A DNA stretch of 64,000 bases from Candidatus Venteria ishoeyi (GTDB taxonomy: Bacteria > Pseudomonadota > Gammaproteobacteria > Beggiatoales > Beggiatoaceae). This document shows, piece by piece, positions 36,510 through 46,578 of this stretch. The DNA lies in NCBI RefSeq assembly GCF_030378065.1, contig NZ_JAUCGJ010000005.1, forward strand, positions 56,231 to 120,230, given 5' to 3'. Under the pieces are notes generated by a model that made no database searches, had not been told where the DNA came from, and worked only from the letters and a program-made list of their open reading frames with translations. Every line of letters begins with the position of its first letter. Positions within the stretch are counted from its first letter, which is position 1. The translations under genes and the position numbers were made by a program.

Positions 36510-37928
36510 ATGCCGCATCAAGCATTAAAATTTCAAGGCCGCATTTTAATCATTGCGCAAGCTGCCGTGGATCTGGCAGAGTTGGCGTATTTATTAAAAC
36601 AGCAGGGCTATAATACTAATGTTGCCACCACGCTGCAAGCAAGCACGGCGCAACTGGAAGGGCATTTACCCGATTTAATTTTATTGTCCATGCAGGCCCC
36701 TGGCGGCGATGCCAAGCTCTGGTGTGACAAGCTGAAAGCCAGTGCCGCAATATCAGATATCCCGATTATCTTATTGCTCAGTGCTGAGGAATTAAAAAAT
36801 CGCCAGCTATTGTTTGCCAAGGGTTGTGTTGATTATTTATTGCGCCCATTTCAATCTGAAGAGATACTGGCGCGGGTGGGGAATCATATGATGTTATATC
36901 ATTTGAAAAAAAATCTGCCCAATATTACACAGCATGATGACCTGTCGCGCTATGTGTGGATGGATGCGCAGCGCCTGGAAGAAAAGTTTGCCCAGTTATT
37001 ACATAATTCAATGGAACTGGAAGAGCGGGTAAAGGCCCGCACTCAGGAATTAGCACAACTTAACCGTGTCTATGAGCGCTTTGTACCGCGAGAGTTTTTG
37101 GATTTTCTGAAAAAGCGCAGTATTATCGAAGTGCATCCCGGCGATCAAATTCATCAGGAGATGACCGTGATGTTTATGGATATTCGTGATTTTACTTTTA
37201 TTTCAGAACAACTAACCCCCCAACAGACGTTTAATTTTCTGAATGAGTGGTTAAGTCAGACCAGTCCGGTAATCCGCAAATATCGGGGATTTATTGATAA
37301 ATATATTGGTGATGCGGTGATGGCTTTGTTTCCTCATGGCCCGGAACATGCGCTGCAAGCCGCGATTCATATTCGTAAAAATTTATCCCGGTTTAATATA
37401 AAGCAACGCGCGCAGGGTAAAAAACCAATTGATATTGGCATTGGCATTCATACCGGGCGTTTAATGCTGGGTATTATCGGTGATCGTCAGCGTATGCAAA
37501 GCACGGTGATCGCTGATGCGGTAAATCTGGCTGCCAGACTGGAAGGTTTAACCAAAATTTATGGTGCCAATATCGCCATCAGTAAATATACCTTGCTGCG
37601 TATTCTGAACCCTAAAAATTATAATTTTCGCTCAGTGGGTAAAATTCGCCTGAAAGGTAAAAAAAATGCCGTATCAGTTTATGAAGTGCTTGATGGTTGC
37701 AAGGAAAAAGAACTGCGTCTTAAAATGAAAACGCGCAGTAACTTTGAAAAAGGCTTGAATTATTACCAGAAAAAAAAATTTGCTGAGGCCAGTATGCAAT
37801 TTCATCAGGCACTAGAGGCCTACCCCGATGATAAGGCGGCAAGGCTTTATCTCACCCGTTCCGCACAATATCTGGTTAATGGCGTGCCCGATGACTGGGA
37901 AGGCATCGAGGTGATGGAAACCAAATAA
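36510..37928 (+). CDS. receiver-domain class III adenylate/guanylate cyclase
   Basis: A 472-residue protein. A response-regulator receiver-like domain (about 8-125) is followed by a coiled coil (about 165-200) and a class III nucleotide cyclase domain (about 225-390). The metal-binding aspartates are visible in MFMDIRDFTF and KYIGDAVMALF, with GIGIHTGRLMLGIIG downstream. The C-terminal 60 residues look like a TPR-type helical pair. The receiver has SMQAPG where LDLMMPG is usual, so the phosphorylatable Asp is missing. Makes cAMP or cGMP in the cytoplasm; which one cannot be decided without the substrate-determining Lys/Asp pair being modelled. A frame upstream to 36408 is repeat DNA. Confidence 0.82.
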   Translation: MPHQALKFQGRILIIAQAAVDLAELAYLLKQQGYNTNVATTLQASTAQLEGHLPDLILLSMQAPGGDAKLWCDKLKASAAISDIPIILLLSAEELKNRQLLFAKGCVDYLLRPFQSEEILARVGNHMMLYHLKKNLPNITQHDDLSRYVWMDAQRLEEKFAQLLHNSMELEERVKARTQELAQLNRVYERFVPREFLDFLKKRSIIEVHPGDQIHQEMTVMFMDIRDFTFISEQLTPQQTFNFLNEWLSQTSPVIRKYRGFIDKYIGDAVMALFPHGPEHALQAAIHIRKNLSRFNIKQRAQGKKPIDIGIGIHTGRLMLGIIGDRQRMQSTVIADAVNLAARLEGLTKIYGANIAISKYTLLRILNPKNYNFRSVGKIRLKGKKNAVSVYEVLDGCKEKELRLKMKTRSNFEKGLNYYQKKKFAEASMQFHQALEAYPDDKAARLYLTRSAQYLVNGVPDDWEGIEVMETK

Positions 37929-37940
37929 AAGGAAAATAAT

Positions 37941-39518
37941 ATGACCCAGGATAATCCGTTATTATCACCGCCAGAACGCGTCATGTGCTTTAAGCAGCTT
38001 TCTTTGTTTTTGGAACGCTATCCCTGGCTGGGTGATCTAGGTGCCTTGCTTGCGGGTGGTCTTCTGGTGCTGGCTTTTGCCCCATTTGGTCTGTTTCCAG
38101 TTGCCATACTTTCTTTATTGATGTTATTTCTGTTATGGAAAGCCTGTAGCCCTGCGCGTGCATTCTGGCGTGGCTGGTTATTTGGACTGGGGCAGTTTGG
38201 CTTTGGCGTGAACTGGCTGCATATCAGTCTGGCGCAATTTGGTGGCATCGACCTGGCGGCGGCCATTGCGCTTAATGCCGCTTTTGTGATGTTGATGGCC
38301 TTGTATCCCGCCTTGCTGGGTTTGTTTATTCTTAAAGTCTACCCGGTGTGTAATAAGGTTCGCCTGTTGGTGGCTTTGCCTGCTGCCTGGACCGTGATGG
38401 AATGGGTGCGCGGCAGTTTATTTGGTGGCTTTCCCTGGTTGTTGGTGGGTACCAGTCAAGTTGATTCCCCACTTGCCGGTTGGGCACCGATGATGGGGGT
38501 TTATGCTTTAAGTTGGGCAGTCGCTTTCAGCGCATGTTTGATTTTATATAGCGTAATGGTGCGCCATCGTGCCTGGAAGCCATTGCTGGGTTTTATATTG
38601 CTCTGGGGTTTTGGGGCTTTATTAACCCTGGTTAACTGGGGCAACCCGGAAGGTAAACCGCTGAATGTTGCCTTGGTTCAGGGCAATACCCCGCAAGAAA
38701 TCAAATTTATGCATCAATATGCAGAGCCTATCATTAAAAACTATCTGGAATTAAGCCGGCAACATCGTGATGCTGATTTAATCATCTGGCCGGAAACCGC
38801 AATTCCACTCTTTTTCCATCAGGCCATGCCTTTTATCCAGGAAATCATTCAGGAACATAAAGATCATAAGACTGATTTTCTGATTGGTATGCCCATGCAA
38901 GACCCCGATGATAATCAGATTTATAATGCGGTCGCGATGATCAACGCAGAAAAACCTGGCTTTTATTACAAACGTCATTTAGTACCATTTGGCGAATATA
39001 TGCCGCTGCGCAGCCTGATTGAAGAATCTTTGGATTTTATTCAAATTCCATTTTCTGATTTTTCAGAAGGCCCGAAAAAGCAGAGCTTGCTCAGTACGCA
39101 GCGGCATTATATAGGGATTTCAATTTGTTATGAAGATGCGTTTCCCGCAGAAATCCGTCGCGCGCTGCCCGGTGCTAATTTTTTGGTTAATGTCAGTAAT
39201 GATGCCTGGTTTGGTGATTCGCTGGCTCCGCATCAGCATTTACAAATTGCCCGGATGCGTGCTTTAGAAGCAGGACGTCCACTGTTGCGCGCAACTAACA
39301 CCGGCATCACGGCAATTATTGACGCACACGGCAAGGTTGTTACGCAAATGCCGCAGTTTCAGCAGGGGGTGATACGCGCACGTATTCAACCTCGAAGCGG
39401 TGCCACCCCCTATGCTCTGGAAGGTAATATCCCTTTGTTATTTATTATGATCGTTTTTCTGGGTATCGGGATTATTCTGCATTATTTTTGGCATCCGGTT
39501 CATTCCACACCCTGCTAA
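37941..39518 (+). CDS. lnt: apolipoprotein N-acyltransferase
   Basis: Lnt adds the third acyl chain to the N-terminus of lipoproteins at the periplasmic face of the inner membrane. Six or seven membrane helices fill residues 20-235, followed by a nitrilase-like domain with the catalytic triad: Glu in IIWPETAIPLF, Lys in YYKRHLVPFGEYMP and Cys in GISICYEDAF. The length (525 residues) is normal. It follows the cyclase by 12 bases with AAGGA before the ATG, so they may be co-transcribed. The 3' end overlaps the convergent YbeL-family gene by 47 bp. Confidence 0.95.
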   Translation: MTQDNPLLSPPERVMCFKQLSLFLERYPWLGDLGALLAGGLLVLAFAPFGLFPVAILSLLMLFLLWKACSPARAFWRGWLFGLGQFGFGVNWLHISLAQFGGIDLAAAIALNAAFVMLMALYPALLGLFILKVYPVCNKVRLLVALPAAWTVMEWVRGSLFGGFPWLLVGTSQVDSPLAGWAPMMGVYALSWAVAFSACLILYSVMVRHRAWKPLLGFILLWGFGALLTLVNWGNPEGKPLNVALVQGNTPQEIKFMHQYAEPIIKNYLELSRQHRDADLIIWPETAIPLFFHQAMPFIQEIIQEHKDHKTDFLIGMPMQDPDDNQIYNAVAMINAEKPGFYYKRHLVPFGEYMPLRSLIEESLDFIQIPFSDFSEGPKKQSLLSTQRHYIGISICYEDAFPAEIRRALPGANFLVNVSNDAWFGDSLAPHQHLQIARMRALEAGRPLLRATNTGITAIIDAHGKVVTQMPQFQQGVIRARIQPRSGATPYALEGNIPLLFIMIVFLGIGIILHYFWHPVHSTPC

Positions 39519-40026
39519 ACTCTGTTTTATGGCAAGCTGGACAGGGTGGAATCCGCCCTGGCTTGTGGAAAGTCATTTCTTTGCCACAGGCATTACAGGC
39601 GATAGTACCGGGGCTGGCAATTTCTCCGGTATGAATATGCGTGTCAGCCTGCGCCTGCTCAGCAATTTTATCCAGTTCAATGCGCGTATAATCCACCATG
39701 CCGCTGAATGAGTCTAATATCCGCCCTTCAATTAAACTTAAATCAAAGCGCATCCAGTCTTTAAGTTCCTTACCCGTTTCCACCAGAAATTTTGCCGCAT
39801 CCTGCACGTCGCGATGCAAATAATTACCTAACTTACGCGCCTCCATATCATTGATTTCTTCTAACTCAATGGCTTTATTAACGGCGGTATCGATATACTG
39901 ACGCAGATTTCCTACCCCTTCGCGGGTTTGATTGAGAGATTCTTTAACCCGCTGCATCAGCGTGTTATATGATTGCTCTAATTGAGCTTCCAGCTTTTCT
40001 GATTGATCCTGTTCTTGTTTTGACAT
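39472..40026 (-). CDS. zinc-ribbon protein, YbeL / DUF1451 family
   Basis: A 184-residue protein with a helical coiled-coil N-terminal region (1-130) and a C-terminal zinc ribbon: CNACGKEMTFHKPGRIPPCPACHKTEF, two CxxC pairs. This is the YbeL/DUF1451 family of gammaproteobacteria; function not established. Its 3' end overlaps lnt on the opposite strand by 47 bp, so transcripts of the two genes can pair. It lies 14 bp downstream of the receiver-histidine kinase gene on the same strand. Confidence 0.85.
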   Translation of the reverse strand: MSKQEQDQSEKLEAQLEQSYNTLMQRVKESLNQTREGVGNLRQYIDTAVNKAIELEEINDMEARKLGNYLHRDVQDAAKFLVETGKELKDWMRFDLSLIEGRILDSFSGMVDYTRIELDKIAEQAQADTHIHTGEIASPGTIACNACGKEMTFHKPGRIPPCPACHKTEFSRVWNEPDAKNNAE

Positions 40027-40040
40027 GAGAAAATACTCCT

Positions 40041-41249
40041 TTATAGTTTTTTATTGTTCAAGTCCGGCAAACGTACGCTAAACACGCTGCCTTTACCCAC
40101 TGTACTGGTGATAGAAATTTCTCCCTGCATCATTTCCACCAGACGTTTACTAATGGTTAAACCCAGACCAGTACCACCAAATTGGCGTGTCGTATGCGCG
40201 CCAGCCTGGGTAAAAGCATGAAATACCTTATCAAGTTGCTCCTGAGTCATACCGATACCCGTGTCTTCAACTTCAATAAAAAAATTTCCATCACATTTAT
40301 TAGCGCGTAAATACACGTCACCATTTTCAGTAAATTTCGCAGCGTTACTGAGCAGGTTGACAATAATCTGACGCAGGCGCGTCAAGTCTGCATAAACGGG
40401 ACTTATATCACCTGGACATTGGATGTGAAACTGGTTGTTATTGCGCTGTATTAAAGGCTCAGTGACGGTTTTGACTTCTTCCAGCAGATTAGGCAGGGTA
40501 AAGGTTTCCCAGAATAACTCAATTTTTCCAGCTTCGATTTTGGAAAAATCCAGGACATCATTGATCAAACTTAATAAATGTCGTCCCGCAATGCCGATAC
40601 GATCCAGATCCTTTATCCAGGCTTCATTTTGCTCATCTTCAGCTTCTTCTTTCAGTATTTCGCTGTAACCAATAATGGCGTTCATAGGTGTGCGTAATTC
40701 GTGACTCATATTCGCCAAAAACTGGCTTTTAGCGTGATTGGCTTCTTCTGCAACTTGACGCGCTTTTTCAAGTTCCTGCACCATGCTTTCCAGGCTGTGA
40801 CTTTTTTCTGATAAATCCTGATTTTGCCGGGTTAATTTTTTTTGCAAATGACTGATACGCAGATGGGTTTGAATTCTTGCCAGCAGTTCTTCTTGTTGAA
40901 AGGGCTTAACGATAAAGTCTTCCGCGCCAAGTTCTAAGCCTTTCACCTTATCCACAGTTTCTGACAAGGCACTCATAAACAAAATGGGGATATTCTGCGT
41001 CTCTGTCTGTTGCTTAAGGATGCGACAGACTTCAAAGCCATCCATGCCCGGCATCATGATATCCAGTAAGATGATATCAGGTTTGACATAATTGAGCTTT
41101 TGCAACGCTTTTTCACCGTCTTTAGCGATTAATACCCGAAAACCATAAGCATTTAAAAAGTCAAATAAAACCTGAAGATTATTGGGGTTATCATCCACCA
41201 CCAATATAACATCTTGTGTTATCCCTTCAATCTTTGTCTGTGTGTTCAT
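40041..41249 (-). CDS. receiver-histidine kinase hybrid
   Basis: A 402-residue cytoplasmic signalling protein with an N-terminal receiver (residues 14-130, phospho-Asp in [15 protein letters not shown]), a coiled coil (about 130-165), a HisKA dimerisation domain with [11 protein letters not shown], and a HATPase domain with [16 protein letters not shown] and [10 protein letters not shown]. All catalytic residues are present. There is no membrane segment or sensor domain, so input comes by phosphotransfer to the receiver. It follows the TonB receptor gene by eight bases. Together with YfiR and the divergent hybrid kinase it forms one signalling block. Confidence 0.9.
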   Translation of the reverse strand: MNTQTKIEGITQDVILVVDDNPNNLQVLFDFLNAYGFRVLIAKDGEKALQKLNYVKPDIILLDIMMPGMDGFEVCRILKQQTETQNIPILFMSALSETVDKVKGLELGAEDFIVKPFQQEELLARIQTHLRISHLQKKLTRQNQDLSEKSHSLESMVQELEKARQVAEEANHAKSQFLANMSHELRTPMNAIIGYSEILKEEAEDEQNEAWIKDLDRIGIAGRHLLSLINDVLDFSKIEAGKIELFWETFTLPNLLEEVKTVTEPLIQRNNNQFHIQCPGDISPVYADLTRLRQIIVNLLSNAAKFTENGDVYLRANKCDGNFFIEVEDTGIGMTQEQLDKVFHAFTQAGAHTTRQFGGTGLGLTISKRLVEMMQGEISITSTVGKGSVFSVRLPDLNNKKL

Positions 41250-41257
41250 GGTTCCAC

Positions 41258-43492
41258 TTAAAAACGATAACTGAGTTCAATAAAATAATTGCGCCCCGGC
41301 ATAGGTAAGTCATCAGGCAGTCGCGCTTCACCAAACTCAGAAATTGTTGATGGCTCAATAACTGGCTCATCAAAAATATTACGAATACCAAATGCCAGAT
41401 TCCAGTGGTTATAACGAATATCTTTATAACGTAAGGTTAAATCAATCTGTGTATAAGCACCTAAATCTTCACGGGCATCAACGGGGTTGCGTTCACGGCT
41501 ACCCACCCAGTTAAGCTGTGCATTCAAATACCATTTTGGCATCAGCAACCAATCTGCGCGCAAATAAGCATCCTGAGATGTTGATGTTACATTTATATGT
41601 TTTGTTGTAATACGCTGTAGCGCGTAATTTGCCAACAAGCTGAGGCGCTTGCCGACTTTCCAGCGTGCTTCCAGTTCCAGACCCTGGCCTTTGCGCCGTT
41701 CATTATTTTGCACAATATACTTATGTAAATCAGGACTAAATTGAAACTGCAAGGCGTCCTGCCAGTTAAAGGTATAAATATTCACACCCAGGTGCAGACG
41801 ATCATTGACATAATAATTTAATGCCAATTCCGTGGTATCAATGGTTTCCGCCTTAACATTCGGGTTTCCCTGAACGATAAGATTATTTTGGTTGTATAAC
41901 TCAACAAAAGAAGGGGCACGAAAAGCATGACCATACAACAGTTTTGCGGTTAATTTTGGAATTGGCTGCCACACCAGTGCAAAACGCGGGTTCAGCGTAC
42001 CGCCAAAATCAGAATAATGATCATAACGCAAGCCTGTCGTCAGCTCCCAGTTTTCATAAAATTTCCAATGATCCTGTAAAAATACATACCAGCTTTTACG
42101 TTTTTCTTCAGGCAAAAATACATAAGGGGTATCAGATAAGTTTAATAACCCCGCAGCTAAGGGCACCGGCATACCGGTGACAGGATCAATATTGGTTTCA
42201 TGCGTGATTTCATATAACTGTCCATAAGAATAACCTGCTCCCATGCGCAAACTGTGCTGCTCAAAACCAAAATAAAATGCAGATACATCCAGGCGCATTT
42301 GCCGTTCATTGATACCGGAATTAAAAATAATACCTTCAGGATAATTCAAAAAATCCTGTCCGGTCGTTACTGGCACAGTAAAACCTGGTCGCGTCTGGAT
42401 TTGGTTTTCAGTCGCTTTTGATTGCATATCCAGATAACTGAGGCGGGTTGTTACATCCCAGTTGTCAGCAATTAAAGGATTATGATAAGTTAAATCTGCA
42501 CGATAGCGCTGATCTTCAAAACGGCTTTTGGGGTCTAAAATATTGTTATAATTAATGCCCAGGGCAGTATCATAATGGCCCTGATAACCCAGGCGCAGCT
42601 TCCAGTATTTCCAGCCCAGATCCAAATTCATATCCAGGTTTTTACGTTGTAAATTGGCCGTTGCCGGTGCAAAAGACAGAGCAGGTATAGCATAATGCGC
42701 AAGTTCCTGATCCAGCGTGCTTTGTCCATCCCTGCGTATGAGTGGATCGTGTCCATCCGTAGTTTGGTATTCCAATACCAGCCCCATATCAAGCGCCCCC
42801 AATTTTTGCCCATGCTCCAACCACACATCACGCATATTATAACTACCCAGGCGACTACCAATCCGGGTACCATCAATATCATTTTTATTTTTGGTAATGA
42901 TGTTAATTGCGCCAGCAAACGCATCTGCGCCATGAACCGCAGAACCGGGGCCGCGAATAACCTCCACGCGGGCAATTTGTTTCACCGACATACCACCCCA
43001 CACCGCATTACGCCCACCGGTATAAAGGGTATCAATTGGAATATCGTTAACCATCATCAGTACCTGAAAATCTGTCTTAATACCTCGCAGGCTATATATC
43101 GGGTTATAAGCTGTGGAATGGCGTGAGACATGAAACCCTGGAATCATTTCCAGTACCTCATCAATATCTCGCGCACCTGTGGCTTCAATATCCTGCGCGC
43201 TAATCACACTGGTAACAGCAGGCGCGCGGGCGATGGATTGTTTACTGCCAGTTGCAACCTGTACGTTTTGTTGTTGCACTAAAGCATCAAAGATGTCAAA
43301 AACATCGTCTAAAGTCACATCCACTTCTAATAAATCGGCTAAGTCCAGTTGTTTTAATTGTTCAATCGCTCCCCCCGTATCTGAAACAGAAAGCGCGTTT
43401 TCATCAGCATATAAAGCCTGGCTTGGTAATAATAAAAATAGCATAATCAACAGCAAACTAAAGTGGGCCGGGTTTAGTTTCAAAACTGGCAT
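41258..43492 (-). CDS. TonB-dependent outer-membrane receptor
   Basis: A 744-residue protein with a signal peptide (about 1-30, [17 protein letters not shown]), a plug domain (about 65-200: [57 protein letters not shown]) and a 22-strand barrel ending in the aromatic YRF. Such receptors bring siderophores, cobalamin or sugars across the outer membrane using TonB energy. It lies between yfiR-like and kinase genes in one minus-strand transcript. A receptor placed with YfiR and kinases suggests sensing; its ligand is unknown. Confidence 0.88.
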   Translation of the reverse strand: MPVLKLNPAHFSLLLIMLFLLLPSQALYADENALSVSDTGGAIEQLKQLDLADLLEVDVTLDDVFDIFDALVQQQNVQVATGSKQSIARAPAVTSVISAQDIEATGARDIDEVLEMIPGFHVSRHSTAYNPIYSLRGIKTDFQVLMMVNDIPIDTLYTGGRNAVWGGMSVKQIARVEVIRGPGSAVHGADAFAGAINIITKNKNDIDGTRIGSRLGSYNMRDVWLEHGQKLGALDMGLVLEYQTTDGHDPLIRRDGQSTLDQELAHYAIPALSFAPATANLQRKNLDMNLDLGWKYWKLRLGYQGHYDTALGINYNNILDPKSRFEDQRYRADLTYHNPLIADNWDVTTRLSYLDMQSKATENQIQTRPGFTVPVTTGQDFLNYPEGIIFNSGINERQMRLDVSAFYFGFEQHSLRMGAGYSYGQLYEITHETNIDPVTGMPVPLAAGLLNLSDTPYVFLPEEKRKSWYVFLQDHWKFYENWELTTGLRYDHYSDFGGTLNPRFALVWQPIPKLTAKLLYGHAFRAPSFVELYNQNNLIVQGNPNVKAETIDTTELALNYYVNDRLHLGVNIYTFNWQDALQFQFSPDLHKYIVQNNERRKGQGLELEARWKVGKRLSLLANYALQRITTKHINVTSTSQDAYLRADWLLMPKWYLNAQLNWVGSRERNPVDAREDLGAYTQIDLTLRYKDIRYNHWNLAFGIRNIFDEPVIEPSTISEFGEARLPDDLPMPGRNYFIELSYRF

Positions 43493-43508
43493 GAAAATCT
43501 ATCCTTAA

Positions 43509-44075
43509 TTATTGGCGATTAATAATGCGTGCAAGCTGTAATAAATTTGCACTAATTTTAAGTTTTGCCTCATTAACCGCCTGCGGATTGACCGCAAAAC
43601 GTACCTTAGTGCCTTGTTGATAATAAGCAATCATGCCCCCTTCTAAAATAAAATCCTCGCCATTGCCAACACTTAAAATTGGATAATCACGAATATAGGC
43701 AAAAACTTCTTGCAGGGTATAGTTTTTTAACTCAGCAATAAATAAGACTTGGCAGGACTGAGTTTGCTCAATGGATTCAATCCGCAGTATTTCAATTTCA
43801 CGCTCGCGTATGGTTTCACCTTCCACAGCAGCGTCTAATTCCGTTAAAGCATTTTCAAAGGTATCTTGTCCTAATACACAAATACGGTAAGGCGAGCCAA
43901 TAGCTTGAAAAACGCTTTCCGGCCATTGGGTATAACGGGTAAAATTAAATAATAAAACAGCTTTTACATAACTTTCCCGAATAACCAGTTCAGCTTGGGG
44001 TAAACTGGGTAATAACAATAACAAACCAAGCAATCCACCTTTCAGGAAAGATAAACAACAACACTTCATACTCAT
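43509..44075 (-). CDS. YfiR / DUF4154 family periplasmic protein
   Basis: A periplasmic protein of about 188 residues. The N-terminus (MSMKCCCLSFLKGGLLGLLLLLPSLPQA) is a signal peptide, and the mature part begins with YVKAVLLFNFTRYTQWPESVF, the YfiR signature. CVLGQDTF and CQVLFIAEL carry the two conserved Cys that can form a disulfide. In Pseudomonas YfiR represses the diguanylate cyclase YfiN; no YfiN is here. The open frame extends to 44096; ATG 44075 has GGATCC seven bases upstream. It lies 16 bp before the TonB receptor gene in the same direction. Confidence 0.82.
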   Translation of the reverse strand: MSMKCCCLSFLKGGLLGLLLLLPSLPQAELVIRESYVKAVLLFNFTRYTQWPESVFQAIGSPYRICVLGQDTFENALTELDAAVEGETIREREIEILRIESIEQTQSCQVLFIAELKNYTLQEVFAYIRDYPILSVGNGEDFILEGGMIAYYQQGTKVRFAVNPQAVNEAKLKISANLLQLARIINRQ

Positions 44076-44156
44076 AGCGGATCCAGAACAATACATAAAA
44101 ATGAAATTTCAGATAGACTTTATCTTATTTTGACATAAAACACACATAAAACAGCG

Positions 44157-46484
44157 ATGAAAATTCTCAAAAACTTATCAATCCGTTATAAGTTACGGAT
44201 CATTATTACCTTGACCAGTGGTATCGTATTATTACTGGCCTCTATTGCCTTTGTCAGTACTGATATCAAAAGGTTTCGTGCTGACATGGCCAGTGAGTTA
44301 CTGGTGCTGGCGGATCTGGTCGGACGTAACAGCACACCGGGTCTGTTATTTAACGATACTGAGTCTGCCACGGGTAATCTTCAATTGCTCAAAGCAGAAA
44401 AAAGGGTTTTGTTTGCGCATATCTTTGATAAAAAAGGCAATTTATTTGCCAGTTATTTTGCGGCGCAATTAACAAAAATACAACGCCAACACAGCCAGCA
44501 CGATAAGCTGAGTAATTCCCCCTTTGTACAAAGCCGCCTGGGTCTGTTAGCCGAACCTGACGATATTCCTGAGGAAGGGCTGTCACTATTTCAGGACGAC
44601 CATTTAGATACCTTAATTCCCCTTAAGTTTGAAGATGGCGCTTTAATTGGCGCAGTTTACATTCAAGCAGATACAGCGCAATTAACACAACGTCTGTTTA
44701 ATGCCGCAAAAATTGTTGGCATCACGCTACTTATTGCACTGGTGCTGGCCCTTGTACTTGCCTCCAGCCTCGAATCTATTCTTACCCAACCCGTATTTCA
44801 CCTGCTGGAAAATATGGGACACGTTGCCAAGATACGCGATTATTCGATTCGGGCCACCAAAATGTCCCAAGACGAACTCGGTCAGTTAACCGATGGTTTT
44901 AACACGATGTTGGGAGAGATTGAAAAAAGCAACCTGAAACTCAAGCAATATCAGGAACACCTGGAAGAAATGGTGGAACAACGCACCGCAGAACTGGCAG
45001 AATCCCGTGATCAGGCACTGGCAGCTAACGAGGCACTGAAAAAGCGTGGTGAAGAACTGGCTGTTGCGCGTGATGCCGCAGAAGCTGCAAACCATGCTAA
45101 AAGCACTTTTCTGGCAAATATGAGTCATGAATTACGTACCCCGCTGAATGGCATATTAGGCTACACCCAAATTCTGGGCCGTGATAAAGGCTTAAATACC
45201 AATCAAAAAGACGGTATAGAAATTATTCACCGCAGTGGTGAGTACTTACTGACACTGATTAACGATATTCTGGATCTCTCAAAAATTGAAGCCGGGCGTA
45301 TCGAATTATTTCCCAATGATTTTATTCTGCATGACTTTATCCTGAGTTTACGGGAAATCTTTGTCATTCGCGCACAGGAAAAAGGTGTTATTTTTCAAAC
45401 CTTGCTCGGCAGTGACAGCGGTTTTGACGTGCGTCCTCTACCAGTCGCTTTACATGCCGATGAAAAGCGACTACGCCAGATTTTACTCAACCTGCTCAGT
45501 AATGCCGTGAAATTTACCGACCAAGGTGAAGTCCGGCTTAAAATTGGTTATGACGCTCAAAAAATTTGCTTTGCAGTGGAAGATACAGGCGTTGGTATTG
45601 CCACTGAAGATATTGATACAGTTTTTGCCCCATTTCAGCAGGTGGGGGATGTTTTACATAAAGCTGAAGGCACAGGGCTGGGTATGCCCATCACCAAAAA
45701 ACTAATCAATATGATGGGGGGGGAGATCGAACTGACCAGCACACCGGGCGAGGGTAGTTGTTTCAGCTTCTCTCTGGTTTTAGCGATTGCTGAAACAGTG
45801 CCTGAACACAGCACGCAAAAAATACTACCACTCCCTGTTGCCTACCAACGCCTGAGTGGACAAAATCACTGTAAAGTGCTGGTGGTGGATGACAATGCAG
45901 TTAACCGTTTACTGGTTAAAAATATGCTTCAACCATTAGAATTTAACATCATCATGGCAAGCGATGGACAGGAAGCGCTGGATAAAATTGCACAGGAACA
46001 ACCCGATATCATTTTAATGGATCTCATCATGCCGGGGATGGATGGTTTTGAATGCACCCGTCAGTTACGCGAACACCCACAGGAAAACCTGTGTAATATC
46101 CCCATTGTAGTAGCCTCTGCCAGCGCCTTTGAAGCAGATAAAAAACGTAGTTTTGCATTAGGTGCAACGGGTTTTATCACCAAACCGATCAAACAAACAG
46201 AATTGCTGGAACAACTAGAACAGATATTACAACTTGAATGGATTTATGAAGATGATGAAGAAGAGCAGTCAGAGGAAGCGCAAACCTGGGTGCCGCCCAC
46301 TACTGCGCAAGCTAAAGTCTTACAGGAATTGACCATAATAGGAGATTTTCGTGGTTTGCAGGAATATCTGGACGCTATTTTAAAAGAAAACCCACAGTTA
46401 CAGCCTTTTTCCCAGGAAGTGCATAAATTGGCAAAAGCATTTGAAGAAGACGAAATATTAGAAATATTATCTAAAATCATCTGA
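44157..46484 (+). CDS. membrane hybrid histidine kinase with CHASE8-like sensor and receiver
   Basis: A 775-residue protein: first membrane helix (about 12-32), a periplasmic CHASE8-like sensor (about 35-180, ADMASELLVLADLVGRNSTPGLLFND), a second helix (about 183-205), HAMP, coiled coil, HisKA ([14 protein letters not shown]), HATPase (NLLSNAVKF, DTGVGI, GTGLGMPITKK) and a C-terminal receiver (VLVVDDNAVNR, IILMDLIMPGMDGF) with a helical acidic tail. All catalytic residues are present. It is divergent from yfiR across an 81-bp gap, forming one sensing module with the receptor and the receiver-kinase. Confidence 0.9.
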   Translation: MKILKNLSIRYKLRIIITLTSGIVLLLASIAFVSTDIKRFRADMASELLVLADLVGRNSTPGLLFNDTESATGNLQLLKAEKRVLFAHIFDKKGNLFASYFAAQLTKIQRQHSQHDKLSNSPFVQSRLGLLAEPDDIPEEGLSLFQDDHLDTLIPLKFEDGALIGAVYIQADTAQLTQRLFNAAKIVGITLLIALVLALVLASSLESILTQPVFHLLENMGHVAKIRDYSIRATKMSQDELGQLTDGFNTMLGEIEKSNLKLKQYQEHLEEMVEQRTAELAESRDQALAANEALKKRGEELAVARDAAEAANHAKSTFLANMSHELRTPLNGILGYTQILGRDKGLNTNQKDGIEIIHRSGEYLLTLINDILDLSKIEAGRIELFPNDFILHDFILSLREIFVIRAQEKGVIFQTLLGSDSGFDVRPLPVALHADEKRLRQILLNLLSNAVKFTDQGEVRLKIGYDAQKICFAVEDTGVGIATEDIDTVFAPFQQVGDVLHKAEGTGLGMPITKKLINMMGGEIELTSTPGEGSCFSFSLVLAIAETVPEHSTQKILPLPVAYQRLSGQNHCKVLVVDDNAVNRLLVKNMLQPLEFNIIMASDGQEALDKIAQEQPDIILMDLIMPGMDGFECTRQLREHPQENLCNIPIVVASASAFEADKKRSFALGATGFITKPIKQTELLEQLEQILQLEWIYEDDEEEQSEEAQTWVPPTTAQAKVLQELTIIGDFRGLQEYLDAILKENPQLQPFSQEVHKLAKAFEEDEILEILSKII

Positions 46485-46527
46485 GAGCCTGAGTTTGGCG
46501 TAAGTTTTTGATAAGGAATTAAAACCC

Positions 46528-46578
46528 ATGCATACCCCCGGTTTCCCACAACTGCCAGAGGCTGAAGCTAATGTTTGA
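46528..46578 (+). CDS. short upstream frame, possible leader peptide
   Basis: A 16-residue frame (MHTPGFPQLPEAEANV) with an AAGGAA site eight bases upstream. Its stop codon overlaps the first bases of the alcohol dehydrogenase gene (ATGTTTGA), so it could couple translation. No Trp/His-type attenuator run is seen. Speculative. Confidence 0.35.
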   Translation: MHTPGFPQLPEAEANV

